Assembly: GCF_004348735.1 (NCBI RefSeq)
Contig: NZ_SMKT01000016.1
Span: 1 to 64,000 of the forward strand
Direction of reading: 5' to 3'
Length of the DNA: 64,000 bases
DNA from: Actinomadura sp. KC06
Lineage (GTDB): Bacteria > Actinomycetota > Actinomycetes > Streptosporangiales > Streptosporangiaceae
Below are positions 36,709-45,775 of the stretch, piece after piece. The notes beneath the pieces are model-generated. The model searched no databases. It saw nothing but the letters and a program-made list of their open reading frames with translations, and was not told the origin of the DNA. The translations under genes were made by a program, and so were the position numbers. Numbering within the stretch: the first letter of the stretch is position 1; each line of letters opens with the position of its first letter.

Positions 36709-36912
36709 TCAGGAGGGGACGATGTTCTCCGCCTGCGGGCCCTTCTGGCCCTGGGTGATGTCGAACGTCACCTTCTGGCCCTCCTGGAGCTCGCGGAAGC
36801 CCTGGGCCGCGATGTTGCTGTAGTGGGCGAAGACGTCGGCGCCGCCGCCGTCCTGCTCGATGAATCCGAAGCCCTTTTCGGCGTTGAACCACTTGACCGT
36901 GCCGGTGGCCAT
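36709..36912 (-). CDS. cspA: Cold-shock protein, CspA family
   Basis: 67 aa single-domain nucleic-acid chaperone. RNP1 is KGFGFIEQ and RNP2 is DVFAHYS, with the typical start [18 protein letters not shown] and end [24 protein letters not shown] precedes the ATG. A long leader carries an intrinsic-terminator-like hairpin, and deaD lies 162 bases downstream. Confidence 0.96.
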   Translation of the reverse strand: MATGTVKWFNAEKGFGFIEQDGGGADVFAHYSNIAAQGFRELQEGQKVTFDITQGQKGPQAENIVPS

Positions 36913-36995
36913 GGTCATCTCCTCTGGTCGGTCACGACCGCACACCGTGTGCGGCCGAGATCGCCGCGATGGCCCATCCGGAAGATCCAGAACAA

Positions 36996-37030
36996 CAAAA
37001 ATGCGCCTGAGGTCAGATCCGACAGGCGCA
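36996..37030 (-). terminator. Intrinsic terminator-like hairpin in the cspA leader
   Basis: On the minus strand TGCGCCTG (37030-37023) pairs with CAGGCGCA (37009-37002), 13-base loop, followed immediately by TTTTTGTTG. It lies about 84 bases upstream of the cspA start, so it can attenuate leader transcription or end a transcript entering from upstream. A true T-run is unusual in such GC-rich DNA. Confidence 0.65.
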
Positions 37031-37186
37031 CGAACATGTCTATGGGAACCGCAACTGCTTGAACAGTACCACAGGTCCGGAGAACGGAACGGGAAGCGGG
37101 GCTGCGGCCGGCCTGCGCGGTTGTGATTTCGGTATCAGGTGCCGGGAGATCCTCCATAATGCTCGGTTGCCGCGCATACTGGAGTA

Positions 37187-37414
37187 ATGAGACCGTCCGG
37201 TTCCGCCAGGCGGCGGCATCTGCCCACCAGCCCTTTTCCGCCTCCGTCCGCTGCCCCGCCCCTCCGAAAGTTCGCGCTCCAAGACCGGGTGACCCACGAC
37301 AAGTACGGCCTTGGACGTGTGGTGGAAGTCGAGCACGGAGGATCCCTCCTGGTCGATTTCGGGTCCGGGAAAGTCAGGATTTCCGCCCCATACGCGAAAC
37401 TCTTCAAACTCTGA
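37187..37414 (+). CDS. Small conserved protein with Tudor/SH3-like C-terminus
   Basis: 75 aa. A Pro/Arg-rich N-terminus (about 25 residues) precedes a compact beta-rich domain reading FALQDRVTHDKYGLGRVVEV, then the GSLLVDFGSGKVRI strand. This recalls the RVxHxxFGxGxV element at the C-terminus of UvrD/PcrA helicases. Possibly a nucleic-acid or RNA-polymerase-binding module; function unknown. It is divergent from cspA. Confidence 0.65.
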   Translation: MRPSGSARRRHLPTSPFPPPSAAPPLRKFALQDRVTHDKYGLGRVVEVEHGGSLLVDFGSGKVRISAPYAKLFKL

Positions 37415-37495
37415 ATCCGTCCCGGCTTTCGAGCGCGGGCCGCCTTGCCGGAGGCGTTCCCGGCGACACACGTACCGGTTCCGTACGGACCGAGA

Positions 37496-38002
37496 ATGGG
37501 GCCCTTCATGGCCCGTGACACCGCACCGCTCGCCTTCCCGCCCGGCACGACCACGGCGTCCGAGCTCATGACAGCGCCCGGGCCACGCCTGCGTCTGGCC
37601 CCCGGCCGCGCCGAACGCGGGGTCATGAACGGGGGCTGGTGGCCGCGATCCCGCGACACCGCAGCCGAACTCACCGAACTGCTGACCGCCCTGGCCATTC
37701 CGCCGGACGCGGCCGCCCGCGTGACCATCGACTTCAACGACTGGGACGACATCCCGCTCCGTATCACCGTCCTGGGACGCGAGGTCAGAGTGGGCTGGCT
37801 GGCCCACCTCGACCACATGGTCGCGCTCACCTGCGCGCGCGCCGACCCGCTGCTGCTTCTCGTCATCCCGCCCGAGACGACGCCGGCGTCGGCGGAGGAC
37901 GCCCTGGCCAGGTGCGCGGCCGAGATCGGTGTCCCGCAGCCGCAGGACATCCTGGCCTCCTGCGACATCCCGTCCGCCATCGCTGAGCCGCTCGGCGGCT
38001 GA
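37496..38002 (+). CDS. DUF5994 family protein
   Basis: 168 aa. The family hallmark PRLRLAPGRAERGVMNGGWW followed by PRSRDTAAELTELL is clear. It is common in actinobacteria and often near stress or anti-sigma genes; no enzymatic residues are known. Start ATG 37496; ATG 37508 is an alternative. Its last bases, including the stop, are tandemly duplicated. Confidence 0.82.
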   Translation: MGPFMARDTAPLAFPPGTTTASELMTAPGPRLRLAPGRAERGVMNGGWWPRSRDTAAELTELLTALAIPPDAAARVTIDFNDWDDIPLRITVLGREVRVGWLAHLDHMVALTCARADPLLLLVIPPETTPASAEDALARCAAEIGVPQPQDILASCDIPSAIAEPLGG

Positions 38003-38019
38003 CCCGCTCGGCGGCTGAC
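37988..38019. repeat. 16-bp tandem duplication at the DUF5994 stop
   Basis: CCGCTCGGCGGCTGAC occurs twice head to tail (37988-38003 and 38004-38019), copying the last codons and the TGA. A second tandem pair CGACGCCGACCA follows near 38030. This is probably replication slippage. Confidence 0.75.
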
Positions 38020-38144
38020 CCGCGTCCCGACGCCGACCACGACGCCGACCACCTCCGGCCAGAAGGGGCCCCTCGGCCACATCACCTCCCGCGCGAACGA
38101 CCTGGGCCGGGAGTGTTCGCGATGAACCGAGGGGAAAGAACCTG

Positions 38145-39860
38145 ATGTCGATCCGGGGGGTGGGGATGACCGGGCAGGTGGACGATCGGCAGGGCATGAC
38201 CCACGACCGTCTCGTGGAGGCGATGAACTCCGGGGTTCTCGCCACCGACGAGTCAGGCCGGATCACGGCATGGAATCCGCGCGCGCAGCAGCTTCTCGGC
38301 TACACCCGCGACGAGGTGCTCGGACGGCCGATGCACGGGCTTCTGCACCGCGACGCCGACGGGCACGTCCCGCCGGAACGTGACTGCCGCTTCATGCACG
38401 CGCTGCGCACCGGCATCCCCGACCACGGGGACGGCCAGCGGTTCGCCCATCGCGACGGGCGGCTGGTGATGTGCTCCTGGTCGTCCGCGCCGATCTACAC
38501 CGGCGAGGAGGACGCGCCCGGACCGGCCGGACTGGTCATCGTCTTTCAGGACGCCGCCGACCGGATCGCGGTCGAGCGCGAGCGGCTCGACCGGATGGCC
38601 CAGGTGCAGCGCGCCAATTCCCGGCTGACGCTGGTCGCCGAGATCACGACGGTGCTGGCGTCCACGCTGAACGAGGAGGAACTGCTGCGGCGGCTGGTCC
38701 GGCTCGTGGTTCCCGCGCTGGGGGACTGGGCCGAGGTCGACCTGCTGATTCCCGACGGCCGCGTCGAGCGGGTGGCCGCGACGCACCACGAACTGTCCTC
38801 CGCCGATATCGCCGGCCTGGAGGGGCCGCTTCCGCCCCTCCCGCGGATACCGCGCGGGCCGCTGGCCCGGGTCCTGCGCGGCGGCCCCGCGGTCGTCGTC
38901 AGCGGCGACGACGGCGAGCGCTCCGACGAACCGCTGGCCGCCGCCCAGCACGAACTCTTCCAGGTCATGGACGCCCAGAACGCGATCATCGCCCCGCTGG
39001 CGGCCCGGGGCGAGACCTACGGCGCGCTGACGCTGGGCTACTCCCGTCCCGGGCAGGTCTACGGGCCCGGCGACAGGCTCGTCGTGGAGGACGTCGCGCG
39101 CCGCACCGGTCTGGTCCTGGCCAACGCCCGCCTGTACGCGCAGCAGCGCAACACGGCCGAGGCGATGCAGCGCAACCTGCTCGCGCCGCTGCCGCAGCCG
39201 GGCGATCTGCGGCTGGAGGCCCGGTACGTGCCGGCGACGCAGGACAGCTGGGTCGGCGGCGACTGGTACGACGCCTTCGTACTGCCCGACGGCGCCACCG
39301 GACTGGTCATCGGCGACATCGAGGGCCACGACCTGCCGGCCGCGGCCCGCATGGCCCAGGTCCGGAACATGCTCAGGGCCCTGGCCTGGGACATGGCCGA
39401 GCCGCCCAGCAAGGTGCTGGCACGCCTGGACGGGGTCATGGCCGCCGTCAGCGACGCCGAACTCGCCACCGCCGTGTTCGGCCGCGTCGCGGAAGACCCG
39501 GCGGGACAATGGCACCTGCGCTGGTGCAACGCCGGCCATCCGCCACCTCTGCTGATCACCCACGACGGCGGCACCCATTTCCTGGACGAGCACGGGACCC
39601 TGCTCGGCGACCCCGACCTCACCGGAACCCGTCCTGACAGCACGCGCGTCCTCCCGCCGTCCTCGACCCTCCTGCTCTACACCGACGGCCTCGTCGAAAC
39701 CCGTGACTCCGACCTGTCCGACCGTCTCACCAGCCTCCGCCGCCACGCCTCCCACCTGGCTCAACTCCCGTTGCCCGACCTGTGCGACAAGCTGCTGGAG
39801 CGTGCGGAGCCCAGCGGCGAGGACGACGTAGCACTGCTGGCCCTCCGCATCCCCGGCTGA
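38145..39860 (+). CDS. PAS-GAF-SpoIIE serine phosphatase
   Basis: 571 aa. PAS sensor at residues about 20-135 (MNSGVLATDESGRITAWN). A GAF domain lies at about 170-330. The C-terminal PP2C/SpoIIE phosphatase at about 345-570 has metal-binding Asp in WVGGDWYDAF, LVIGDIEGHDLPAAA and SGEDDVALLAL. Such proteins dephosphorylate anti-anti-sigma factors and start a partner-switching response to redox or osmotic signals. No anti-sigma gene is adjacent, so it acts in trans. Confidence 0.9.
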   Translation: MSIRGVGMTGQVDDRQGMTHDRLVEAMNSGVLATDESGRITAWNPRAQQLLGYTRDEVLGRPMHGLLHRDADGHVPPERDCRFMHALRTGIPDHGDGQRFAHRDGRLVMCSWSSAPIYTGEEDAPGPAGLVIVFQDAADRIAVERERLDRMAQVQRANSRLTLVAEITTVLASTLNEEELLRRLVRLVVPALGDWAEVDLLIPDGRVERVAATHHELSSADIAGLEGPLPPLPRIPRGPLARVLRGGPAVVVSGDDGERSDEPLAAAQHELFQVMDAQNAIIAPLAARGETYGALTLGYSRPGQVYGPGDRLVVEDVARRTGLVLANARLYAQQRNTAEAMQRNLLAPLPQPGDLRLEARYVPATQDSWVGGDWYDAFVLPDGATGLVIGDIEGHDLPAAARMAQVRNMLRALAWDMAEPPSKVLARLDGVMAAVSDAELATAVFGRVAEDPAGQWHLRWCNAGHPPPLLITHDGGTHFLDEHGTLLGDPDLTGTRPDSTRVLPPSSTLLLYTDGLVETRDSDLSDRLTSLRRHASHLAQLPLPDLCDKLLERAEPSGEDDVALLALRIPG

Positions 39861-40152
39861 CGCCCACGCCTCGCCCAGAGGCTGGGACGGGGTGAGTGGG
39901 GCGGCGCGCGTACACTGCGGACGTCCGGCAAAGACGGCGCCGCGCTCGCGGTCGACCCGCACGCCGGCGACCCCGGCCGCCGGAGCGGCCCTCCTTCTCT
40001 GATCTTCGCAACCCGCCGGATCGTGACAGACCGCACGTCCGGCGACGCCTTTTCAGACCTCCAACGGTCAACGATCGGAGACTCATGCCCACCCGAGGCC
40101 ATGCCGGAGGGGACGCATCGTCCCTCCACCGTCCCTACGTCCCGGCAGTCAA

Positions 40153-41313
40153 TTGAACGGCGGCGGAACGCCGACCGGCACGACGCTCGGAATCACCGCG
40201 CGATCGGGCAAGGAGAACGAACGCCGGCAACCGATCCACCCGCAGCACCTCGACCGGCTCGACCCCGCGCTCCGCTCGCGCGTCTATCTCGAACGCGGAT
40301 ACGGCGAACGGTTCGGTGTCCCGGACGAGCAGCTGGCGCCGCAGGTCGCCGGGCTCCTGTCCCGCGACGAGCTCATCGCCCGCTGCGACGTCGTCCTGAT
40401 CCTCAAACCGCAACCCGATGACCTCAAGCGGATGCGCCCGGGCCAGACCCTGTGGGGATGGCCGCACTGCGTCCAGGACCCGGAGATCACCCAGCTCGCC
40501 ATCGACGGGCGGCTGACGCTCATCGCGTTCGAGGCGATGAACCACTGGACGTCCGACGGCGGGTTCGCCCTGCACGTCTTCCACAAGAACAACGAACTCG
40601 CCGGGTACTGCTCGGTGCTGCACGCCCTTGCCCTGACCGGCGGCACCGGCGCCTATGGACGGCGGCGGCGCGCCGCCGTCATCAGCTTCGGCGCGACAGG
40701 CCGCGGCGCGGTCACCGCTCTGAACGCGCACGGTGTCCACGATGTCCACGTCCTGACGCAGCGGGGCGTGAGCGCGGTCGCCTCGCCGATCCACTCGGCC
40801 CAGATCGTCCACTTCGACCGGGACCCGGACGACCCGGCCCTCACCCGCGTCCTCACCGGCGACGGCATGGTGCCGGCCGCCGCCTTCCTCGCCCGGCACG
40901 ACATCATCGTCAACTGCGTCCTCCAGGACCCCGGCGCCCCGCTCATGTTCGCCACCGCCGGCGACCTGCCGCTCTTCCCCCCGGGCACCCTCGTCATCGA
41001 CGTGTCCTGCGACGCGGGGATGGGTTTCGAATGGGCCCGTCCGACCTCGTTCGACGACCCCATGTACACGGTCGGCGACAACGTCCGCCACTACGGCGTG
41101 GACCACAGCCCGTCCTACCTGTGGGACTCCGCGACCTGGGAGATCAGCGAGGCGCTGCTGCCGCATCTGCACACGGTCCTCACCGGCTCCTCCGCCCAGG
41201 GGACCGACACGATCATCGAGCGTGCCGTGGAGATCCGCGACGGCGTCGTCCAGAATCCCGACATCCTGTCCTTCCAGCACCGCTCGCCCACCTACCCCCA
41301 CCCCCGGCTCTGA
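40153..41313 (+). CDS. N5-(carboxyethyl)ornithine synthase family (alanine dehydrogenase-like)
   Basis: 386 aa. It resembles lactococcal CEOS, which reductively condenses ornithine or lysine with pyruvate using NADPH. Features include SGKENERRQPIHPQHLDRL near the start, the pyridine-nucleotide fold AAVISFGATGRGAVTALNAH and the conserved GYCSVLHALALTGGTGAYG. The TTG start is the only early candidate and has a weak ribosome site, so it is uncertain. It lies 205 bases before the ATP-grasp operon and might supply it with an unusual amino acid (inference). Confidence 0.78.
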   Translation: MNGGGTPTGTTLGITARSGKENERRQPIHPQHLDRLDPALRSRVYLERGYGERFGVPDEQLAPQVAGLLSRDELIARCDVVLILKPQPDDLKRMRPGQTLWGWPHCVQDPEITQLAIDGRLTLIAFEAMNHWTSDGGFALHVFHKNNELAGYCSVLHALALTGGTGAYGRRRRAAVISFGATGRGAVTALNAHGVHDVHVLTQRGVSAVASPIHSAQIVHFDRDPDDPALTRVLTGDGMVPAAAFLARHDIIVNCVLQDPGAPLMFATAGDLPLFPPGTLVIDVSCDAGMGFEWARPTSFDDPMYTVGDNVRHYGVDHSPSYLWDSATWEISEALLPHLHTVLTGSSAQGTDTIIERAVEIRDGVVQNPDILSFQHRSPTYPHPRL

Positions 41314-41518
41314 CCGACGCTGTCGGTGAGGTCGGCAGGGAATTGCCAATACAGTCCATCCGTTCCGGGATCTCCTTGCCGATGATCAGCCTATTCACCT
41401 GTCGCGCAAGGCTCCGACTTGACTGGAATCCTTGCTAGATCTTTCATGGTGTGTTCTCATGTTGCTCGGTGTCACCACCATCGTGTGATCGCCTCTGCCG
41501 GCGGGGAGGACGGGACGA

Positions 41519-42778
41519 TTGGAACGTCGCGACACGCCAACGCTCGTAGTGGTCGAGGCGCAACTGACGCCGGAGGGAATTCTGTGGCCTGTCGTGGCGG
41601 CGGAACTCGACCTCGCCACCGTCTTCCTAACGAATGATCTTCAGCGCTATAAGAAACTTCCTCGGTCCGCTAACGTTTTCGGTAGAGATGATGTTCTGGT
41701 GATGACGGCCGATACCAATTCGGTGTCGGCGGTCATCGAAACGGTGCGGAGCATCTCTGAGTTTCGGGACGTCCGGGGAATATATACGCAGTGCGACTAC
41801 AACCTTCCACTGGTGGCCGAGGCCGCCAGGGAACTCGGATTGCCGGGCTTGAGCCCGCACGCCGCCGCCCTGGCCCGCAACAAGTTGTTCACTCGCGAGG
41901 TCTGCCGCGACGCGGGCGTGCCGTCCCCCGATTTCATGCAGGTCACCAGCGCCGAGCAGGCGGTGGCGTTCGCCGAGAAGGTCGGCTTTCCCTGCGTGGT
42001 CAAACCGATGACGGAGTCGGCCAGCACCGATGTGGCGCTGGGCCGTGACCCCGATGAGGTCGCGCGGCTGTTCGAGAATATCGACGCCCAGCGGCTGGAC
42101 CGGCGCGGCCAGGCCCGGCTGCCGGGCGCGCTGGTCGAGGAGTACTGCCCCGGCTACGAGGTCAGCGTCGAGACGTTCACGGTCGACGGGCAGATCACCG
42201 TGCTCGGCGTCGTCGACAAGTCAGTGAGCGCGCATCCGTATTTCGCCGAGATCGGCCAGGTCTTCCCCAGCCTGCTGCCCGACCCCATCACCGCGGAATT
42301 GGCCGGCACGGCGGTGGCGGGGCTGCGCGCCATCGGACATGATTTCGGAGCCGCACACACCGAGGTCCGCATGACGGGAAACGGGCCACGCCTCATCGAA
42401 ATCAATGCGCGCCTGGCCGGCGAGGATATTCCCGAGCTCGTGGACGCGGCGCTGGGATTGGCGACGCGGCGTCAGGCCCTGGCTATGCATGTGGGCCACA
42501 GGCCCGATCTCACCGTTACCGAACGGCGGGGCGCCGCCACCCGAAAGATCAGCTTTCCGGTCGCCGGGACGATCCGGCGAGTCGATGGGCTCGACGCGGC
42601 ACGCAGCGCCCCGGGCGTCGTGGAGGTACTCCTCATGGTCGGGGAAGGCGACAGCGTGGCCGCCCTCGTCAGCAACCACGAATCGTACGGGCAAGTGCGT
42701 GCGGAGGCCTCCAGTGCGGGCGAGGCGCTGAGGCTCGCGGAGGCGGCCTTCAATCAAATCTCATTCCTTGTTGACTGA
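41519..42778 (+). CDS. ATP-grasp carboxylate-amine ligase
   Basis: 419 aa. The ATP-grasp core is visible: AGVPSPDFMQVTSAEQAVAF, the nucleotide-binding GFPCVVKPM, VEEYCPGYEVSVETF, and the metal-binding FGAAHTEVRMT with LIEINARLAGEDIPEL. Enzymes of this type join an amino acid to an amine or amino acid through an acyl phosphate. TTG 41519 has GGAGG 9 bases upstream. First gene of a four-gene operon; its base composition is slightly A+T-richer than its neighbours at the 5' end. The product is unknown. Confidence 0.82.
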   Translation: MERRDTPTLVVVEAQLTPEGILWPVVAAELDLATVFLTNDLQRYKKLPRSANVFGRDDVLVMTADTNSVSAVIETVRSISEFRDVRGIYTQCDYNLPLVAEAARELGLPGLSPHAAALARNKLFTREVCRDAGVPSPDFMQVTSAEQAVAFAEKVGFPCVVKPMTESASTDVALGRDPDEVARLFENIDAQRLDRRGQARLPGALVEEYCPGYEVSVETFTVDGQITVLGVVDKSVSAHPYFAEIGQVFPSLLPDPITAELAGTAVAGLRAIGHDFGAAHTEVRMTGNGPRLIEINARLAGEDIPELVDAALGLATRRQALAMHVGHRPDLTVTERRGAATRKISFPVAGTIRRVDGLDAARSAPGVVEVLLMVGEGDSVAALVSNHESYGQVRAEASSAGEALRLAEAAFNQISFLVD

Positions 42779-42818
42779 CCGAAGCCCCCTGCCGTCGGAC
42801 GAGGTAAGGAGTGCGAGC

Positions 42819-43529
42819 ATGGGCTCTTTCATCCACACCGGAGACGATTACCAGGTCATCGACATTCCCCGGCCGGATCCAAGGGTTCTCAGCGAGTTCG
42901 GCCATCTTCCCATGGATCCCTACGCTGGAGGAAAACAGCGCTATCGTCGCTTCTCCCAGTACAAGATGACATGGGACGCAGCCGCGGACGGGTGGGAACT
43001 GGAACTGCTGAAGCACCGTCCGTTCCTGCAGTCTCCGGAGGTCAATTCCTATGTCGGCGGAGTGCAGCGGAATTTCGAACCGCTGCGGATCGACCCCACC
43101 CCGCAGATCGACGCGGGCGCCAAGGCGCTCGCGCTGGACGAGAACGACGACTGGCAGATCAACGTCCACCAGTGCAGGGTCGTCACCAATGCCGAGGTAC
43201 ACGGCGTCTCGGTGCCCGAGGGCCCGCACCGCGACGGCCACGAGTACGGCATGCTCGCCGTCTTCGCTCGTGAGAACATCGACGGCGGGGAGAACCAGCT
43301 CATGCCGACCGGTGGCGGTGAACCGTTCTTCACCGTCACGCTCCAGGTGAACCAGGCGCTGGTCTACGACGACGCCGCCATGTGGCATTACGCCACCGAC
43401 ATCGTTCCGCGCGACGAGACAGGTGGCCACCGCGACCTGTGGATCGTTGCCTTCAACCGGTGGGGGAATCGCAAGTACGGCCCAGAGTTCGAACGCCTCG
43501 CCACGGCGACCGGGAAAGGTGCTCGATGA
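42819..43529 (+). CDS. 2OG-Fe(II) dioxygenase, amino acid hydroxylase-like (PF10014 type)
   Basis: 236 aa. The iron-binding HxD is in PEGPHRDGHEYGMLAVF and a distal His in DDAAMWHYATDIVP; DLWIVAFNRW closes the core. Family members hydroxylate free L-isoleucine and other amino acids. AAGGAG lies 7 bases before ATG 42819. The stop overlaps the decarboxylase start, so hydroxylation and decarboxylation of one amino acid is a reasonable reading (inference). Confidence 0.82.
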   Translation: MGSFIHTGDDYQVIDIPRPDPRVLSEFGHLPMDPYAGGKQRYRRFSQYKMTWDAAADGWELELLKHRPFLQSPEVNSYVGGVQRNFEPLRIDPTPQIDAGAKALALDENDDWQINVHQCRVVTNAEVHGVSVPEGPHRDGHEYGMLAVFARENIDGGENQLMPTGGGEPFFTVTLQVNQALVYDDAAMWHYATDIVPRDETGGHRDLWIVAFNRWGNRKYGPEFERLATATGKGAR

Positions 43530-44887
43530 CAGTGGCCGAAGGAGCCGTCCCCGGCTTCTCCGACATTGACCTGACGGCACTCGGGGACCAGTTCGGCACC
43601 CCGCTGTACGTCGTATCGCTCGACCGCCTGCGCGATAATGCCGCCACGCTCTCAACGGCTCTGAAACCGGCCGCGGTACAACTGCTCTACTCGTTGAAGA
43701 CCAATTACCTGCCCGCCGTCGTTACCACGCTGGCGGCCGAGGGCCTCGGCGTGGACGTCGTGTCGGGTTATGAACTCCGCACGGCCCTGGATTGCGGGCT
43801 GCCCGGCGAACGGATCGTGTTCAACGGCCCGGTCAAGACCGATGAGGAATTGGCCGAAGCGGTTCGGCACGGAGTCTTCGTCAACATCGACGGCGTCGAG
43901 GAGATAGCCGTCCTGGCCCGGCTCGCCGCCCGGCGGGGGAAGGGGCCGCTGCCGGTCGGCCTGCGGGTGTACCCACCGCACAACGTCTTCGCCGAACCTG
44001 GCGGGCCGGTCGAACGCGCGCTGCCGTCGAAGTTCGGCTGGCCGATCGCGGACGGCGCCGCGGACCAGGTCGTCGAGAAGATCATGGCCGAGCCCGCGCT
44101 CCGGCTGACCGGCGTGCACTGCCATCTCGGGTCCCAGATCGTCCGGACCGGCAACCTGCTGGCGGCGCTGGATGCCGTGTGCTCCTGGGCCGTACGGTTG
44201 CGGACTCGCGCGGAACTGACCGTTCTCAACATCGGCGGCGGGTTCGGCGTCGAGGGCATACACCGGATCCCTGGCGCGGTCGCGTCGCTCAGCGAGGTAC
44301 GGGCTGGCGGGCAGGCCGGGCCACCGTCCGCCCAACGGCCGCGCTTCGACCTTGAGCTGTTCGCACAAGGACTCACCGAGACGCTGCGTCGTCACCACCT
44401 CGGTGACCTCACCGTGTTCGCCGAGCCCGGCCGCGCCCTGGTCTCCGCGGCAGGAGTCCTGCTGACGCGCGTGGTCGGCGAAAAGAACCTCGGCGACCAC
44501 CGCTGGATCCTGCTGGACGGCGGGCTCAACCTGCTGCCGACCGCCGGCGTCGCCGAGGCGCATTCCTTCACGCCGCTCGTCCCGGACTCCGGCCGCCTGC
44601 GGCCCTGCCTCGTCGGTGGGCCGCTCTGCTATGAGGGCGACGTCTTCGGCATCGACATCGACCTGCCGGAAACGCTCCAGGTCGGGGACTACGTCGCCGT
44701 CCAGGACGCCGGCGCCTACGGGTTCTCCCGCGCCACCAGCTTCAACCGGCTCCGTCCGGCGACGGTGACGGTGTCCGGCCAGACCGCCGAGCTCGCCTGG
44801 CGGGCCGAGACCCACGAAGACCTGATGAGCGCGGCGGTACCGGTTCGCGCGGCCCGCTCGACCGTCCAGAGGGGACGCGCATTGTGA
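43526..44887 (+). CDS. PLP-dependent decarboxylase, diaminopimelate/ornithine type (fold III)
   Basis: 453 aa. The PLP Lys lies in LLYSLKTNYLPAVV, the ring contact in VHCHLGSQI, the phosphate loop in LNIGGGFG and FAEPGRALV. The catalytic Cys region reads GGPLCYEGDVFG, where lysA-type enzymes usually have CESGD. The altered residues suggest a substrate other than meso-diaminopimelate. Start and stop overlap both neighbours by 4 bases. Confidence 0.85.
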   Translation: MTVAEGAVPGFSDIDLTALGDQFGTPLYVVSLDRLRDNAATLSTALKPAAVQLLYSLKTNYLPAVVTTLAAEGLGVDVVSGYELRTALDCGLPGERIVFNGPVKTDEELAEAVRHGVFVNIDGVEEIAVLARLAARRGKGPLPVGLRVYPPHNVFAEPGGPVERALPSKFGWPIADGAADQVVEKIMAEPALRLTGVHCHLGSQIVRTGNLLAALDAVCSWAVRLRTRAELTVLNIGGGFGVEGIHRIPGAVASLSEVRAGGQAGPPSAQRPRFDLELFAQGLTETLRRHHLGDLTVFAEPGRALVSAAGVLLTRVVGEKNLGDHRWILLDGGLNLLPTAGVAEAHSFTPLVPDSGRLRPCLVGGPLCYEGDVFGIDIDLPETLQVGDYVAVQDAGAYGFSRATSFNRLRPATVTVSGQTAELAWRAETHEDLMSAAVPVRAARSTVQRGRAL

Positions 44888-45741
44888 GCGACAATTCCCG
44901 CACTTTGCGACAACGATCGCCAGGAGTTGACTCCGATCCGATCCCGGCCAGGGTGCCCGTCCAAGTGAGTTCGGACGAGATGGCCGCGCCCGCTGTGGCG
45001 CTTTGGGCCGTGCCGCGCTCGGTGTCCACCGCACTTGAGAAGAGCCTGTCACAGCATCCGGAAATCGAGCCCGTCCACGAGCCGTTCACCGACTGCTACT
45101 ACTTCAGCGACCAACGCCGGAGCGACCGGTACGGCGATCAGCCGCACAAACTGTCGTACGGAATGCCCGACGTGCATACGCAACTCCAGGCGATTACCGC
45201 TCCCATCCCGCTCATCAAGGACCTCTGCTTTCAAGCCGAGCCGTACGTGCCCAGCGACCGCCTAGCCACCTGGACCAACATTTTCGTGGTCCGCCACCCG
45301 GCTCGGGTATGGCTTTCGCTCAGCCGGCTCAAGCCTGACTTCACCGAGGACGAGTTCGGCTTCACCGCACTGAACCGGATGTGGATTCGGGTGGTGGAGG
45401 AGCTGGGTCACCCCGGCCGCATCGTGGAGGGTGACCGCTTCCGGATGCAACCCAAGCGCGTCCTTCTCGACCTGTGCCACTGGCTGGGCCTGAGCTTCGA
45501 CACCTGCATGACGAACTGGATCGACGGCAGAATCAGGCACTGGTCACCGGACGAGCGCGACTCCCAGCAGAAATGGCATCGGGTACTCGAAGGCAGCCGC
45601 GGCGTCCTCCCTCCCGACCCCGAGCTGCCGCCGGACTGGGAGCCGATGGAGCCGGATCCGTTGCGGCGGCGCATATACGACCAGGCGGTCGAAGTTCACG
45701 ACCACATCATGGGCCTCGGTCAGATTGCCGGTGCGGCATAA
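44884..45741 (+). CDS. Sulfotransferase-like P-loop protein
   Basis: 285 aa. A PAPS-type 5' phosphosulfate loop is visible in LWAVPRSVSTALEKSLSQHP and the 3' phosphate region in NIFVVRHPARVWLSLSRL. This suggests O- or N-sulfation of the operon product, but related proteins without proven activity are common. GTG start overlapping the decarboxylase stop. It converges on the glutamine synthetase homologue. Confidence 0.75.
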   Translation: MSDNSRTLRQRSPGVDSDPIPARVPVQVSSDEMAAPAVALWAVPRSVSTALEKSLSQHPEIEPVHEPFTDCYYFSDQRRSDRYGDQPHKLSYGMPDVHTQLQAITAPIPLIKDLCFQAEPYVPSDRLATWTNIFVVRHPARVWLSLSRLKPDFTEDEFGFTALNRMWIRVVEELGHPGRIVEGDRFRMQPKRVLLDLCHWLGLSFDTCMTNWIDGRIRHWSPDERDSQQKWHRVLEGSRGVLPPDPELPPDWEPMEPDPLRRRIYDQAVEVHDHIMGLGQIAGAA

Positions 45742-45775
45742 AGGTGAGGGCGGAAGCTTCCGGCCGAGGAACGCC

